Source: Mycoplasmatota bacterium (lineage in GTDB: Bacteria; Bacillota_I; Bacilli_A; RF39; UBA660). From it: a stretch of 17,369 bases of DNA. Positions within the stretch are counted from its first letter, which is position 1. Each line of letters starts with the position of its first letter. The stretch lies in NCBI GenBank assembly GCA_012510745.1, contig JAAZHK010000071.1:1-17369 (forward strand), in the 5' to 3' direction. This document shows positions 6,906 through 16,261 of this stretch, in pieces. The notes beneath the pieces were generated by a model that was given only the letters and a program-made list of their open reading frames with translations, searched no databases and was not told where the DNA came from. Both the position numbers and the translations under genes were made by a program.

Positions 6906-6932
6906 AATATATCCTCCAAAGTTTATAATATA

Positions 6933-6961
6933 ATTATACAATATTTTATTATTACTATCAA
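6933..6961 (-). promoter_or_regulatory. eno promoter
   Basis: TTGATA (-35, 6956-6961; 5/6), 17-nt spacer and TATAAT (-10, 6933-6938; 6/6). The predicted start is near 6926, giving a leader of about 20 nt with a good Shine-Dalgarno. The region overlaps the expected -35 zone of the plus-strand promoter at 6970-6978. Confidence 0.8.
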
Positions 6962-6969
6962 TGAACTTA

Positions 6970-6978
6970 TGATATAAT
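6970..6978 (+). promoter_or_regulatory. Extended -10 promoter of the femX-like gene
   Basis: TGATATAAT is a perfect extended -10 element (TGnTATAAT). No -35 match is seen 17-18 nt upstream, which extended -10 promoters can do without. The predicted start at about 6984-6986 leaves a leader of only about 11 nt, just enough for the GGAGGG at 6986-6991. Confidence 0.6.
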
Positions 6979-6995
6979 GTTAATTGGAGGGCCTC

Positions 6996-8240
6996 ATGAA
7001 AATAATAACAATTACTAAAGTCAAATTTGATGCTTTTGGATTACAACATCCTTATAGCACTTTTTATCAAACTTCAAATTATGGCGAGGTTATGAGTCAT
7101 TTTGGTTTTGTTCCAAATTATCTAGGTTTTCTAGATGATAACAACAACATGATAGGTGCTTCATTAATCTTATTTAAGAAAGTCTTTTTTAATTTTAAAT
7201 ATGCTTATGCCCCTAGAGGATTTTTAATGGATTATAAAGATCCCAAGCAATTAGCAGAATTTACTAAAGAGTTAAAAAAGATATTAGTAAAACAAAATTT
7301 TTTATTTATTACAATTGACCCACCAATTCCCTGTACTAAAAGAAATAAAAAAGGTGAGATTATTGCCGTTAATAATAATATTAACGAAATATTAAATTCT
7401 TTAAAGTTAAATAATTATACTCATTATGGTTTTAACAATTATTTTGAAACATTAAAACCAAGATGGAATGCCTTTATTGAATATAAAAATGATAGTTCAT
7501 CTTTATTTAATCAAATCAATAAAAAGAATCGTCAAAAAATTAGGAAAGCCGCTCGAATGGGCGTTGAAATTTTTCAGGATAAAGAAAACAATATTGAAAA
7601 GATTTATGAATATTTCAAAATTAAATATCATCGCCGTAACCTAAAATATTATAATTTAATGAAAAATAATTTTAAAGATTTACTGGAAACATATTATTGT
7701 TTTTTAAATACAAATGAGTCCTTAAAAAACGCTAAGATTATTTATGAACAAGAATTATTGAATAATGAACGCCTTAATGAAAACTTAATACATAAGAATA
7801 ATAACAAAAACATAAATAAAAAAATAAATTCTGATAAATTATTAAACAAATATAAAAAAGAATTAATAACTGCTACCAAATTAGCTACTGAACACCCAGA
7901 AGGCATAATTATAGGTGGTGGAATATTTATAAAACACGCTAATACTATAAATTTATTAATAGAAGGACATGATGCCAAATTTGGTAGGTTTAATTGTAAT
8001 TATTTATTAAAATGGCACGTTATTGATAAATATATCCAAACTAATTACAAATATTTTAATTTAAATGCAATAACAGGAATCTTTTCTCATAAAAATAAAT
8101 TATATGGACTTAACGAATCTAAATTAGATTTTAATGCTTCAGCATTTGAATATATAGGAGAATTTAATTTAATTATAAATGATTTTATGTATAAAGTTTT
8201 TAAAATTATTAAAAACAAAAATAAAATATTAAAAAAATAA
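6996..8240 (+). CDS. FemABX-family aminoacyl-tRNA:peptidoglycan cross-bridge transferase
   Basis: Members of this family use charged tRNA to add Gly, Ala or Ser to the lysine of lipid II on the inner membrane face, building the interpeptide bridge. The 414-residue protein has family blocks in both GNAT-like halves: YAPRGFLMDY (71-80), PRWNAFIEY (155-163), KKNRQKIRKAARMGVEI (176-192), and the C-terminal YKYFNLNAITG...LNESKLDFNASAFEYIGEFN. Residues about 240-295 form a helical arm rich in Lys, Asn, Leu and Glu, the coiled-coil insertion seen in FemA/FemX; here it is very Asn-rich. Which residue is transferred and at which position cannot be told. The ATG at 6996 is supported by GGAGGG 4 nt upstream; a TTG at 6984 overlaps that site. 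It is the only plus-strand gene and shares a terminator with convergent rpoC. Confidence 0.88.
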   Translation: MKIITITKVKFDAFGLQHPYSTFYQTSNYGEVMSHFGFVPNYLGFLDDNNNMIGASLILFKKVFFNFKYAYAPRGFLMDYKDPKQLAEFTKELKKILVKQNFLFITIDPPIPCTKRNKKGEIIAVNNNINEILNSLKLNNYTHYGFNNYFETLKPRWNAFIEYKNDSSSLFNQINKKNRQKIRKAARMGVEIFQDKENNIEKIYEYFKIKYHRRNLKYYNLMKNNFKDLLETYYCFLNTNESLKNAKIIYEQELLNNERLNENLIHKNNNKNINKKINSDKLLNKYKKELITATKLATEHPEGIIIGGGIFIKHANTINLLIEGHDAKFGRFNCNYLLKWHVIDKYIQTNYKYFNLNAITGIFSHKNKLYGLNESKLDFNASAFEYIGEFNLIINDFMYKVFKIIKNKNKILKK

Positions 8241-8283
8241 AAAGAATTATAGATTTTATAAAATACCATATAATTCTTTTTTT
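8230..8283. terminator. Bidirectional terminator between the femX-like gene and rpoC
   Basis: A perfect 13-bp inverted repeat (8239-8251 with 8269-8281, core AAGAATTATA/TATAATTCTT) has a 17-nt loop that itself contains a small palindrome. It is followed by seven T in the plus direction (8277-8283) and by TTTTTATTTTTTT in the minus direction. It starts inside the femX-like stop codon and ends 4 nt before the rpoC stop, serving both convergent genes. Confidence 0.85.
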
Positions 8284-8287
8284 ATTA

Positions 8288-11200
8288 TTACATAAATTCT
8301 TCTTCAAACTTTTCAAGTGGTTCTTCATCTATAAACTGTTTTTTTAAATCGAATTCTACATCGCGATATTGTTTTATTCCCGTTCCTGCTGGAATTAATT
8401 TACCTATTATTACATTTTCTTTTAACCCTTGAAGTCTATCAATTTTTCCTTTAATAGCAGCGTCGGTTAATATTCTCGTTGTTTCTTGAAACGAAGCAGC
8501 TGATAAGAACGAATCTGTTTCTAAGGCTGCTTTTGTAATACCTAATAAAATAGGTTTTCCAATCGCCGGAATTTTTCCTTGAATAATTATTTGTTTATTA
8601 ATTTCTGTAAAGTCATGATAATTAACTAGCGATCCTGTTAAGAAATTAGTATCTCCCGCCTCCAGTATACGCATTTTTGAAATCATTCTTCTAGCAATAA
8701 CCTCAATATGTTTATCACTTATATCAACACCTTGAGATCGATATACATGTTGAACTTCTTTTAATATGTATTCTTGAGTAACTATTGGGTCTGTAACAGC
8801 TAATAGTTCTTTAGGACTAATAACTCCTTCAGTTAACTTATCACCTGCTGCTACCTCATCTTTAAGATTAACTCTTAATTTAACACCATAGTTAGATATA
8901 TGTTCTTTTGTTTCTAATTCATTAGAAACACTTATTTTAAATTTACCTGATTCTTCTTCAATCGCAGTTATTTTACCATTGATTTCTGCTATTGTTGATT
9001 TACCTTTTGGGCTTCGTGCTTCAAATAATTCTTGAACACGCGGTAAACCTTGAGTTATATCTTCACCACCTGCTACTCCGCCAGTATGAAAGGTTCTCAT
9101 AGTTAACTGTGTACCTGGTTCTCCTATTGATTGTGCAGCCATAATACCGATTGCCTCGCCAATCTCAACAATATTACCTGTTGCTAAATTTCGACCATAG
9201 CATTTTTGACATACACCATTAATTGTATTACAAGTTAAAATATTTCTAATTTCAACTTCTTTTATTCCAGCTGCAATAATTTTTTCGGCTATTGATTCAT
9301 TAATAAGTTCTAATTTATTGATAATTACTTCCTTTGTTTCAGGATGAAGTATTTTCTTATTAGTATAACGACCAACAATTCGATCATATAGTTTTTCAAT
9401 AGTAGTACCGTTCTTTTCATTAATAATTTCTTTAACCTCTACACCAACATCAGTTCCGCAATCATCTTCCTTAACAATTATATCTTGACTCACATCAACT
9501 AAACGTCTTGTTAAATAACCTGAATCAGCTGTTTTTAAAGCTGTATCGGCAGTTCCTTTTCTAGAGCTATGCGTTGATAAAAAGAATTCTGATACTGATA
9601 ATCCTTCTTTAAAGGATGCAATAACAGGAATTTCTATTGGATCTCCATTAGGTTTTTGCATCAATCCTCGCATTCCTGCTAACTGAGTAAAGTTTGATAT
9701 ATTACCTCTAGCTTTAGAATTTATCATCATAAAAATCGGATTATCCAAATCTTCTTTTGCATACACTTCTAAATCTTTTTGGATTTTATCTTTAATATCA
9801 TACCAAGTTTTTAATACATTAGTATATCTTTCCTCTTCTGTAATTAGACCTCTCTTAAAATGAGAATTAATATTATTTACTTGTTGTTGTCCTTCTGCAA
9901 TGTATTTTTCTTTATTTTCACTTAGTTTAATATCAAATATTGATACAGTCACACCAGCTATAGTAGAATATTTAAAACCCAAATCTTTTAATTTATCTAG
10001 CATAATAGAAGTCTCGGTTGTCTTATAACGTTTAAATATTTGTGCTATAATTTTTTCTAAATGACTTTTAATAAAAGGATTTATTAAAGGCATTTTAGCT
10101 ATTTCTTGAGGAATATTTACACCTTGATCTAAGAAAAATTTATTTGGCGTTATTTTTTGAATATTCTCATCAGTTGGTTCATTAATGTAAGGAAACGAAT
10201 CTGGTAATATTTCATTAAATATTAATTTACCTACAGTTGTAACTAGATATTTACCTTTTTGATTATCTGTAAATAATTTATATTTAAAAGAATCTACTGG
10301 CACAACTATTCTAGTATGCAGAGTTATTTCCTTTCTTTCATATGCCATAATAGCTTCATTAGAATTTTTGAAAGCCCTTCCTTCATCGGATAAGTTTGTT
10401 TTTTCCATAGTCAAGTAATAGTTTCCTAAAACCATATCTTGACTAGGGGTAACTATTGGATCTCCTGATTTAGGATGTAAAATATTATTAGCACCTAACA
10501 TTAATAATCTTGCCTCTGCTTGGGCTTCTTCTGAAACCGGCACATGAACTGCCATTTGATCTCCATCAAAATCGGCATTAAAAGCTGGACAAACTAATGG
10601 ATGTAATCTAATAGCCTTACCACCTATTAAAACCGGTTCGAATGCTTGAATTCCTAATCGATGTAAAGTCGGAGCTCTATTTAATAATACAGGATGTTCT
10701 TTTATAACATCTTCAACTATATCCCAAACCAAAGGATCACGATTATCAATTAACCTTTTAGCGGCTTTTATATTATGAGCTATATCTCGTTTTACTAAAC
10801 CATTTATAACATGGGGTTTAAATAATTCAAGCGCCATTTCTTTAGGTAAACCACATTGATACATTTTTAAATTCGGTCCAACAACAATAACTGATCGACC
10901 AGAATAATCTACCCTCTTACCTAATAAGTTTTGTCTAAATCTACCTTGTTTTCCTTTTAACATACTAGAAAGTGATTTTAAAGGACGGTTTCCAGCACCT
11001 GTTACACTTCTTCCACGTCTTCCATTGTCAAGTAACGCGTCAACTGCTTCTTGTAACATACGTTTTTCATTTTGAATTATAATACTAGGCGCGCCTAAAT
11101 CTATAAGTTTTTTTAAACGATTGTTACGATTAATAACTCGTCTATATAAATCATTTAAATCACTAGTTGCAAAGCGGCCCCCATCCAATTCAATCATTGG

Positions 11201-11917
11201 TCGAAGTTCTGGTGGAATAACTGGAATAGTATCCATAATCATCCACTCAGGCTTATTACCTGATTTTTTAAAAGCATCTAATACATCAATACGTTTTACT
11301 AAACGTATTCTTTTTTGACTTTGAGCAGTTTCTAATTCTTTTTCTATTTCTTCTAATTCTTTATCCAAATCAACTTGTTTTAGTAATTCTTTTATCGCTT
11401 CAGCGCCCATTCCAACTTTAAAGCCACTGCCATATTTTTCATAATATTGGCGATATTCTTTTTCTGATAATGTCTGCTTATTTTCTAATGGAGCAATACC
11501 TTTATCAATTACAACATAAGATACAAAGTATAAAACTTCTTCTAAATCCCTCGGACTCATATCTAATAATAAGCCCATGCGAGAAGGAACTCCTTTAAAA
11601 AACCAAATATGAGAAACAGGAGTAGCCAATTCAATATGACCCATTCTTTCTCTTCTAACTTTAGAACGAGTTACTTCAACTCCACATCGATCACAAACAA
11701 TATTTTTATATCTTACTCTTTTATATTTACCACAAGAACATTCAAAATCTTTAGTTGGACCAAATATCTTTTCACAAAATAGACCATCTTTTTCAGGTTT
11801 CAAAGTACGATAATTAATAGTTTCTGGTTTTTTTACCTCACCATATGACCATTCTCTTATCTTTTCAGGTGATGCTATACCAATTTTTAAAGCTTCAAAT
11901 TTATCCACTTGTATCAT
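8288..11917 (-). CDS. rpoC: DNA-directed RNA polymerase subunit beta'
   Basis: The 1209-residue protein is a full-length Bacillota beta' subunit, forming half of the RNA polymerase cleft. Visible elements in order are the N-terminal zinc site (Cys60, Cys62, Cys75, Cys78), the lid/rudder/bridge-approach region, the catalytic NADFDGD (447-453; Asp449, Asp451, Asp453 hold the active-site Mg), the second zinc site (Cys820, Cys896, Cys903, Cys906), and the bridge helix/trigger loop from Gly924 (GIMAAQSIGEPGTQLTMRT). It ends with a short acidic tail. The ATG at 11917 overlaps the rpoB stop by one base (TAATG) and AGGAGA lies 9 nt upstream inside rpoB, so translation is coupled to rpoB. No large lineage insertion or frameshift is seen. 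It ends at the shared terminator. Confidence 0.98.
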   Translation of the reverse strand: MIQVDKFEALKIGIASPEKIREWSYGEVKKPETINYRTLKPEKDGLFCEKIFGPTKDFECSCGKYKRVRYKNIVCDRCGVEVTRSKVRRERMGHIELATPVSHIWFFKGVPSRMGLLLDMSPRDLEEVLYFVSYVVIDKGIAPLENKQTLSEKEYRQYYEKYGSGFKVGMGAEAIKELLKQVDLDKELEEIEKELETAQSQKRIRLVKRIDVLDAFKKSGNKPEWMIMDTIPVIPPELRPMIELDGGRFATSDLNDLYRRVINRNNRLKKLIDLGAPSIIIQNEKRMLQEAVDALLDNGRRGRSVTGAGNRPLKSLSSMLKGKQGRFRQNLLGKRVDYSGRSVIVVGPNLKMYQCGLPKEMALELFKPHVINGLVKRDIAHNIKAAKRLIDNRDPLVWDIVEDVIKEHPVLLNRAPTLHRLGIQAFEPVLIGGKAIRLHPLVCPAFNADFDGDQMAVHVPVSEEAQAEARLLMLGANNILHPKSGDPIVTPSQDMVLGNYYLTMEKTNLSDEGRAFKNSNEAIMAYERKEITLHTRIVVPVDSFKYKLFTDNQKGKYLVTTVGKLIFNEILPDSFPYINEPTDENIQKITPNKFFLDQGVNIPQEIAKMPLINPFIKSHLEKIIAQIFKRYKTTETSIMLDKLKDLGFKYSTIAGVTVSIFDIKLSENKEKYIAEGQQQVNNINSHFKRGLITEEERYTNVLKTWYDIKDKIQKDLEVYAKEDLDNPIFMMINSKARGNISNFTQLAGMRGLMQKPNGDPIEIPVIASFKEGLSVSEFFLSTHSSRKGTADTALKTADSGYLTRRLVDVSQDIIVKEDDCGTDVGVEVKEIINEKNGTTIEKLYDRIVGRYTNKKILHPETKEVIINKLELINESIAEKIIAAGIKEVEIRNILTCNTINGVCQKCYGRNLATGNIVEIGEAIGIMAAQSIGEPGTQLTMRTFHTGGVAGGEDITQGLPRVQELFEARSPKGKSTIAEINGKITAIEEESGKFKISVSNELETKEHISNYGVKLRVNLKDEVAAGDKLTEGVISPKELLAVTDPIVTQEYILKEVQHVYRSQGVDISDKHIEVIARRMISKMRILEAGDTNFLTGSLVNYHDFTEINKQIIIQGKIPAIGKPILLGITKAALETDSFLSAASFQETTRILTDAAIKGKIDRLQGLKENVIIGKLIPAGTGIKQYRDVEFDLKKQFIDEEPLEKFEEEFM

Positions 11918-14900
11918 TAGTTATCATCTCCTTCCGTTTCAAAGCCGAGTTCTGTATCATCATCATCTTGATCAAAATCATTACTTTCATCTAACTTTTC
12001 GTCATTTGATAATGCTTCTTTTTCAAACGGAGATTCTTCTAGCTCTTCTATAGAAACTTTTATATCTTCTTTATATTCGTTTTCTTCTATCTCTTTCATG
12101 TCAAGTTCAACACCCTCGTCATTAATAATAGAAATATTTAAACCTAATGCTTGAAATTCCTTTAACAATACTCTAAATGACTCTGGAATGCCTGCTTGAT
12201 GAATTTGATTGCCCTTAACTAATGCTTCATACACTTTAACACGACCAATGACATCATCTGATTTAATAGTCATCATTTCTTGTAAAGTATGGGCTGCACC
12301 ATAAGCATATAGAGCCCAAACTTCCATCTCCCCAAACCTTTGTCCTCCAAATTGTGCTTTTCCTCCAAGAGGTTGTTGAGTTACTAAAGAATAAGGACCT
12401 GTACTTCTAGCATGTAATTTATCATCTACCATATGATGTAATTTAATCATATACATAACGCCTACTGCAACACGGTTTTCATATTTTTCTCCAGTTCGCC
12501 CATTATATAAATCAACTTTTCCATCTTCTTTAAGCCCTGCCTCAATCATCGTTTCCTTTATATCATCTAATTTAGCACCATCGAATACTGGAGTAGCAAT
12601 ATATACTCCTAATTCTTTAGCCGCCATACCTAAATGTAGCTCTAAAACTTGACCTATATTCATACGAGATGGAACCCCTTGAGGATTAAGAATCATATCG
12701 ATAGAGCGACCATCTGGTAAATAAGGCATATCCTCTTCTGGCAAGATTAAAGAAGTAACTCCTTTATTACCATGACGTCCTGCCATTTTATCTCCAACTT
12801 GAATTTTACGTTTTTGAGCAATATAAACTCTAATTACTTTACTAACACCAGCTGGTAACTCATCATTTTCTTTTCGTGAGTATATTTTAACATCATGAAC
12901 TATCCCATCTCCACCATGAGGTACTCTTAATGAGGTATCACGAACTTCTCTTGTTTTTTCACCAAATATAGCATGTAATAGTTTTTCTTCACTCGTAAGT
13001 TCAGCCATTCCTTTAGGTGTTACTTTTCCAACTAAAATATCGCCTTCTTTTACTTCAGTTCCAATAATTACGATACCATTTTCATCTAGATTTTTTCTCG
13101 TCTCCTCACTTACATTAGGAATATCCCTGGTTATTTCCTCAGGTCCTAATTTAGTTTCTCGACATTGCATTTGATAATCTTCTAAATGAATTGAAGTATA
13201 TACATCGTCTTTAACTAATCTTTCGTTTAAAACAACAGCATCCTCATAGTTATATCCATCAAAAGTCATAAAAGCAACTAAAACATTTTTACCTAAAGCC
13301 AATTCCCCCTTATCAGTTGAAGGTCCATCTGCAATAATCGTTTTATCACAAACTACCTTATCGCCAACTTTAACAATTGGTCTATGAAGTAAAGCTGTAT
13401 CAGAATTCGAAAGTTCAAAATTCGATAAATGATAAGTATCCTTACCTGTTTTATTTTTAACAATAACTTTTCTAGCATCAATATATTCAACAATACCGTC
13501 TGCTTTAGCAACTATTACTGCACCACTATCCTTAGCTGCTATGTATTCAACACCAGTTCCTATATAAGGTGCCTCTGATTTTAATAAAGGCACTGATTGA
13601 CGTTGCATATTAGCGCCCATTAAAGCACGAGTCGCATCATCATGTTCTAAGAACGGAATAATACTAGTTGTAATAGAAACTACTTCTTGAGGAGATACAT
13701 CAATATAATCAACTTTGCTAGAATCTATGATAATATTTTCTCCTTTATATCGCGCAGATACTTCTTTATCAGTAATATTATTATTATCATCTGTATTAAC
13801 AGTAGCTTGAGAAATAATTAATTCCTCTTCCTCATCGGCAGTAAAATATTCAACTTCATTAGTTATTTTAGAATTAATAACTTTTCTATATGGAGTTTTA
13901 ATGAATCCATATTCATCAATTTTAGCATAACTAGCTAACGATGTAATTAAACCAATATTAGGACCCTCTGGTGATTCAATTGGACAAATACGGCCATAAT
14001 GCGATGCATTAACATCACGTACTTCCATACCAACTCTATCTCTTGATAAACCTCCTGGTCCTAAAGCCGACAAACGTCTTTTGTTTGTTAATTCAGCAAT
14101 CGGATTAGTTTGATCCATAAATTGTGATAACTGACTACTACCAAAAAATTCTTTCATAATAGCTGTTACTGGTCTTATATTAATTAAAGTTTTAGGTGTT
14201 ACTTCATCTATTTCTTGAGTTGTCATTCTTTCACGAATGACTCTTTCCATTCTAGAAACACCAATTCTAAATTGATTTTGTAACAGTTCTCCTACTTGAC
14301 GAACACGTCTATTGCCTAAATGATCAATTTCATCAATATTACCCACACCTTCTAGCAAATTTAGATAATAAGAAACTGCAGCATAAACATCTGAAATAGT
14401 TAAGCGTTTAACTGTTAAATTTTGGTCATTACCAATTATAGTAATCTTTTCTTTTCGGTTATTTGGATTATAAATTTTGATTTTTTGAATATTATCGTAA
14501 GTATCTAATTCCTTATTAATAGTTACTTTTTTAACTCCATAACCTTCAGCAAATATTGGTTTTAGAATTTCCATTACTTCTTTATTTACAACTGTGTCCT
14601 TAGATACAATTATTTTATTATTAATTTTTATATCTTCTGCTAAAGTTTGATCTAGTAAACGATCTAAAACATTTAATTTACGATTAAATTTATAACGCCC
14701 TACTTTTGCCAAATCATATCTGAATTTATCGAAAAATCTAGTAATAATTTGATTTTTTGAGCTGTCTAAAGTAGCCGGCTCACCGGGTCTTAATTTTTCA
14801 TATATTTCAATTAAAGCTTCATCGGTATTTCGAGTTGAATCTTTTGCCAAAGTATTTTCTATATACTTGTTATTACCAAATAATTTAATAATATCTTCAT

Positions 14901-15510
14901 TATTAGACAAACCAAAAGTACGCAACAATGTTGTTAACGTTACTTTTCTAGTTCTATCTATTCTGACATATAAAACATCTCTTGCATCTGTTTCAAACTC
15001 TAGCCATGTTCCTCTTGTAGGAATCACTTGCGAAGTAATAACTAGACGACCATTTTTATCTATTTCACGATTAAAATACACACTTGGTGATCTTACCAAT
15101 TGTGATACAATAACTCTTTCGGCTCCATTAATTATAAAAGTTCCACTTTCTGTCATAACAGGCATATCACCTAAAAATATTTCTTGTTCTTTAACTTCAC
15201 CAGTTTCATTATTAAATAACCTTACTTCTACTTTTAAAGGTGTAGCATATGTCGTTTCACGATCTTTACTTTCTTTAACAGAATACCTTGGTTCTTCAAA
15301 ACGATAATCACCAAATTCTAATGATAAAGTTCCAGAAAAGTTTTCAACTGGAAATATTTCTTCAAAAACTTCTTTTATACCCGTATCCACAAACCATTGA
15401 TAAGATTTTTTTTGTATTTCTAACAAATCCCTAAGTTCATAAGTATTTCTGATTTTAGAAAAACTTCTTCTTTGACGGTGGTCACCACAATTAATTATTT
15501 TATAAGCCAC
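11917..15510 (-). CDS. rpoB: DNA-directed RNA polymerase subunit beta
   Basis: The 1197-residue protein follows B. subtilis RpoB closely from GDHRQRRSFSKI and SYQWFVDTGIKE through TFIINGAERVIVSQLVRSPSV to the C-terminal GGKAQFGGQRFGEMEVWALYAYGAAHTLQE. The frame is open to 15543, but I choose the GTG at 15510: AGGGGTG (15517-15523) lies 6 nt upstream and the N-terminus then matches the family length. The rifampicin pocket reads GSSQLSQFMDQTNPIAELTN then KRRLSALGPGG, with Asn476 at the place of E. coli His526. The last 58 residues are strongly acidic (27 Asp/Glu), probably a disordered tail as in other Bacilli. It overlaps rpoC by one base. It has its own promoter just upstream in addition to read-through from rplJL. 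Confidence 0.98.
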   Translation of the reverse strand: MAYKIINCGDHRQRRSFSKIRNTYELRDLLEIQKKSYQWFVDTGIKEVFEEIFPVENFSGTLSLEFGDYRFEEPRYSVKESKDRETTYATPLKVEVRLFNNETGEVKEQEIFLGDMPVMTESGTFIINGAERVIVSQLVRSPSVYFNREIDKNGRLVITSQVIPTRGTWLEFETDARDVLYVRIDRTRKVTLTTLLRTFGLSNNEDIIKLFGNNKYIENTLAKDSTRNTDEALIEIYEKLRPGEPATLDSSKNQIITRFFDKFRYDLAKVGRYKFNRKLNVLDRLLDQTLAEDIKINNKIIVSKDTVVNKEVMEILKPIFAEGYGVKKVTINKELDTYDNIQKIKIYNPNNRKEKITIIGNDQNLTVKRLTISDVYAAVSYYLNLLEGVGNIDEIDHLGNRRVRQVGELLQNQFRIGVSRMERVIRERMTTQEIDEVTPKTLINIRPVTAIMKEFFGSSQLSQFMDQTNPIAELTNKRRLSALGPGGLSRDRVGMEVRDVNASHYGRICPIESPEGPNIGLITSLASYAKIDEYGFIKTPYRKVINSKITNEVEYFTADEEEELIISQATVNTDDNNNITDKEVSARYKGENIIIDSSKVDYIDVSPQEVVSITTSIIPFLEHDDATRALMGANMQRQSVPLLKSEAPYIGTGVEYIAAKDSGAVIVAKADGIVEYIDARKVIVKNKTGKDTYHLSNFELSNSDTALLHRPIVKVGDKVVCDKTIIADGPSTDKGELALGKNVLVAFMTFDGYNYEDAVVLNERLVKDDVYTSIHLEDYQMQCRETKLGPEEITRDIPNVSEETRKNLDENGIVIIGTEVKEGDILVGKVTPKGMAELTSEEKLLHAIFGEKTREVRDTSLRVPHGGDGIVHDVKIYSRKENDELPAGVSKVIRVYIAQKRKIQVGDKMAGRHGNKGVTSLILPEEDMPYLPDGRSIDMILNPQGVPSRMNIGQVLELHLGMAAKELGVYIATPVFDGAKLDDIKETMIEAGLKEDGKVDLYNGRTGEKYENRVAVGVMYMIKLHHMVDDKLHARSTGPYSLVTQQPLGGKAQFGGQRFGEMEVWALYAYGAAHTLQEMMTIKSDDVIGRVKVYEALVKGNQIHQAGIPESFRVLLKEFQALGLNISIINDEGVELDMKEIEENEYKEDIKVSIEELEESPFEKEALSNDEKLDESNDFDQDDDDTELGFETEGDDN

Positions 15511-15576
15511 TAATTTCACCCCTATACTATATTTTAAAATCAAAGAACATATTTTACTAATACGTCACCAATGTAT

Positions 15577-15606
15577 ATTATTACCATAAATTTAGCAACA
15601 TGTCAA
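15577..15606 (-). promoter_or_regulatory. rpoB promoter
   Basis: A consensus TTGACA (-35, 15601-15606) follows the upstream methyltransferase stop codon directly. An 18-nt spacer leads to AATAAT (-10, 15577-15582; 5/6), with TAATAA one base earlier as an alternative at 17-nt spacing. The 5' UTR would be about 60 nt. Confidence 0.55.
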
Positions 15607-16191
15607 TTATAAAATACATTCTATAACAAAAAAGTTTTTCTTTTTTGTCACAATATTAATATTATATACTTTACTTAAGTCGTTTATTAACGATTTAGCA
15701 CCCTGTTCTTTTCTAACTACTAATAATAATTTGCCATTAGAATCTAAATGTTTTTTAGCATCCATTAAAATTTCATATACAATCTTTTTTCCTGCTCTTA
15801 TTGGAGGATTGGTAATAATGTAGTCATATTTTTTAGTTACGTTACTATAAATATTACTTTCAAAACAATTAGCATTATTAATTTTATTTCTTTTAATATT
15901 TATTTTTGTTAAATGAACTGCTCTTTTATTAATATCAATCATATCGACTTGACTATTCGTTATTTTAGCAATTACAATACCAATGACTCCATAACCACAT
16001 CCTACATCCAAAACTCTTCCTGACATATTTTTTACTTTACCAGATTCAAGTAATAACTTAGATCCGAAATCAACACCTTTTTTGGCAAAAACGCCATTAT
16101 CAACATAAAAAACAAATTCTGTTCCTAGAATATTTTCATGTTTTTTTTGAATTTGGCTTTTTAAATAGTCATTAGTAAAGTAATGACTCAA
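15607..16191 (-). CDS. RsmC/YbxB-like class I SAM-dependent methyltransferase
   Basis: The 194-residue protein carries the Rossmann-type SAM site VLDVGCGYGVIG (60-71), an acidic strand end MIDIN (84-88) and the NPPIR motif (128-132), which in this family positions the amino group of a base. It matches the small RsmC/MTS-domain methyltransferases; RsmC of E. coli makes m2G1207 in 16S rRNA, but that protein is larger. B. subtilis has the homologous ybxB at the same place between rplL and rpoB, and this synteny supports the call. The substrate is inferred, not shown. It starts with TTG at 16191, preceded by a full-strength GAGGTGAT (16195-16202). A terminator hairpin lies directly upstream, so expression probably depends on read-through from rplL. 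Confidence 0.88.
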   Translation of the reverse strand: MSHYFTNDYLKSQIQKKHENILGTEFVFYVDNGVFAKKGVDFGSKLLLESGKVKNMSGRVLDVGCGYGVIGIVIAKITNSQVDMIDINKRAVHLTKINIKRNKINNANCFESNIYSNVTKKYDYIITNPPIRAGKKIVYEILMDAKKHLDSNGKLLLVVRKEQGAKSLINDLSKVYNINIVTKKKNFFVIECIL

Positions 16192-16203
16192 AATATCACC
16201 TCT

Positions 16204-16252
16204 TAAAAATATAAAGGAGCTTACTATAATAAAATATATAGTAAACTCCTTT
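16204..16252 (-). terminator. Terminator/attenuator after rplL
   Basis: Two arms of 16 nt (16213-16228 and 16237-16252) pair over 7 + 8 bp with one mismatch around an 8-nt loop. On the minus strand they are followed by TATATTTTT, which runs straight into the Shine-Dalgarno of the methyltransferase gene. It should end most transcripts of the ribosomal stalk genes and let a fraction continue. Confidence 0.85.
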
Positions 16253-16261
16253 CTCGTATTA

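Noticed and set aside
11917..12090. Acidic C-terminal tail of RpoB as a possible separate domain or read-through fusion with RpoC
   Set aside because: Acidic disordered RpoB tails are common in Bacilli, and the 1-nt overlap TAATG with its own Shine-Dalgarno shows two separate proteins.
14867..15307. Plus-strand 146-codon open frame inside rpoB, and similar antisense frames in rnr, rpoC, rplL/rplJ and the femX-like gene
   Set aside because: Shadows of strongly conserved genes on the other strand; no ribosome site or recognisable protein.
15626..15648. Perfect 9-bp inverted repeat (ACAAAAAAG/CTTTTTTGT) at the end of the methyltransferase gene, as a possible terminator
   Set aside because: It is made almost only of A and T runs encoding Lys-Lys-Lys-Asn-Phe-Phe, has no U-tract after it, and the rpoB promoter lies just downstream. 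A chance result of codon composition.
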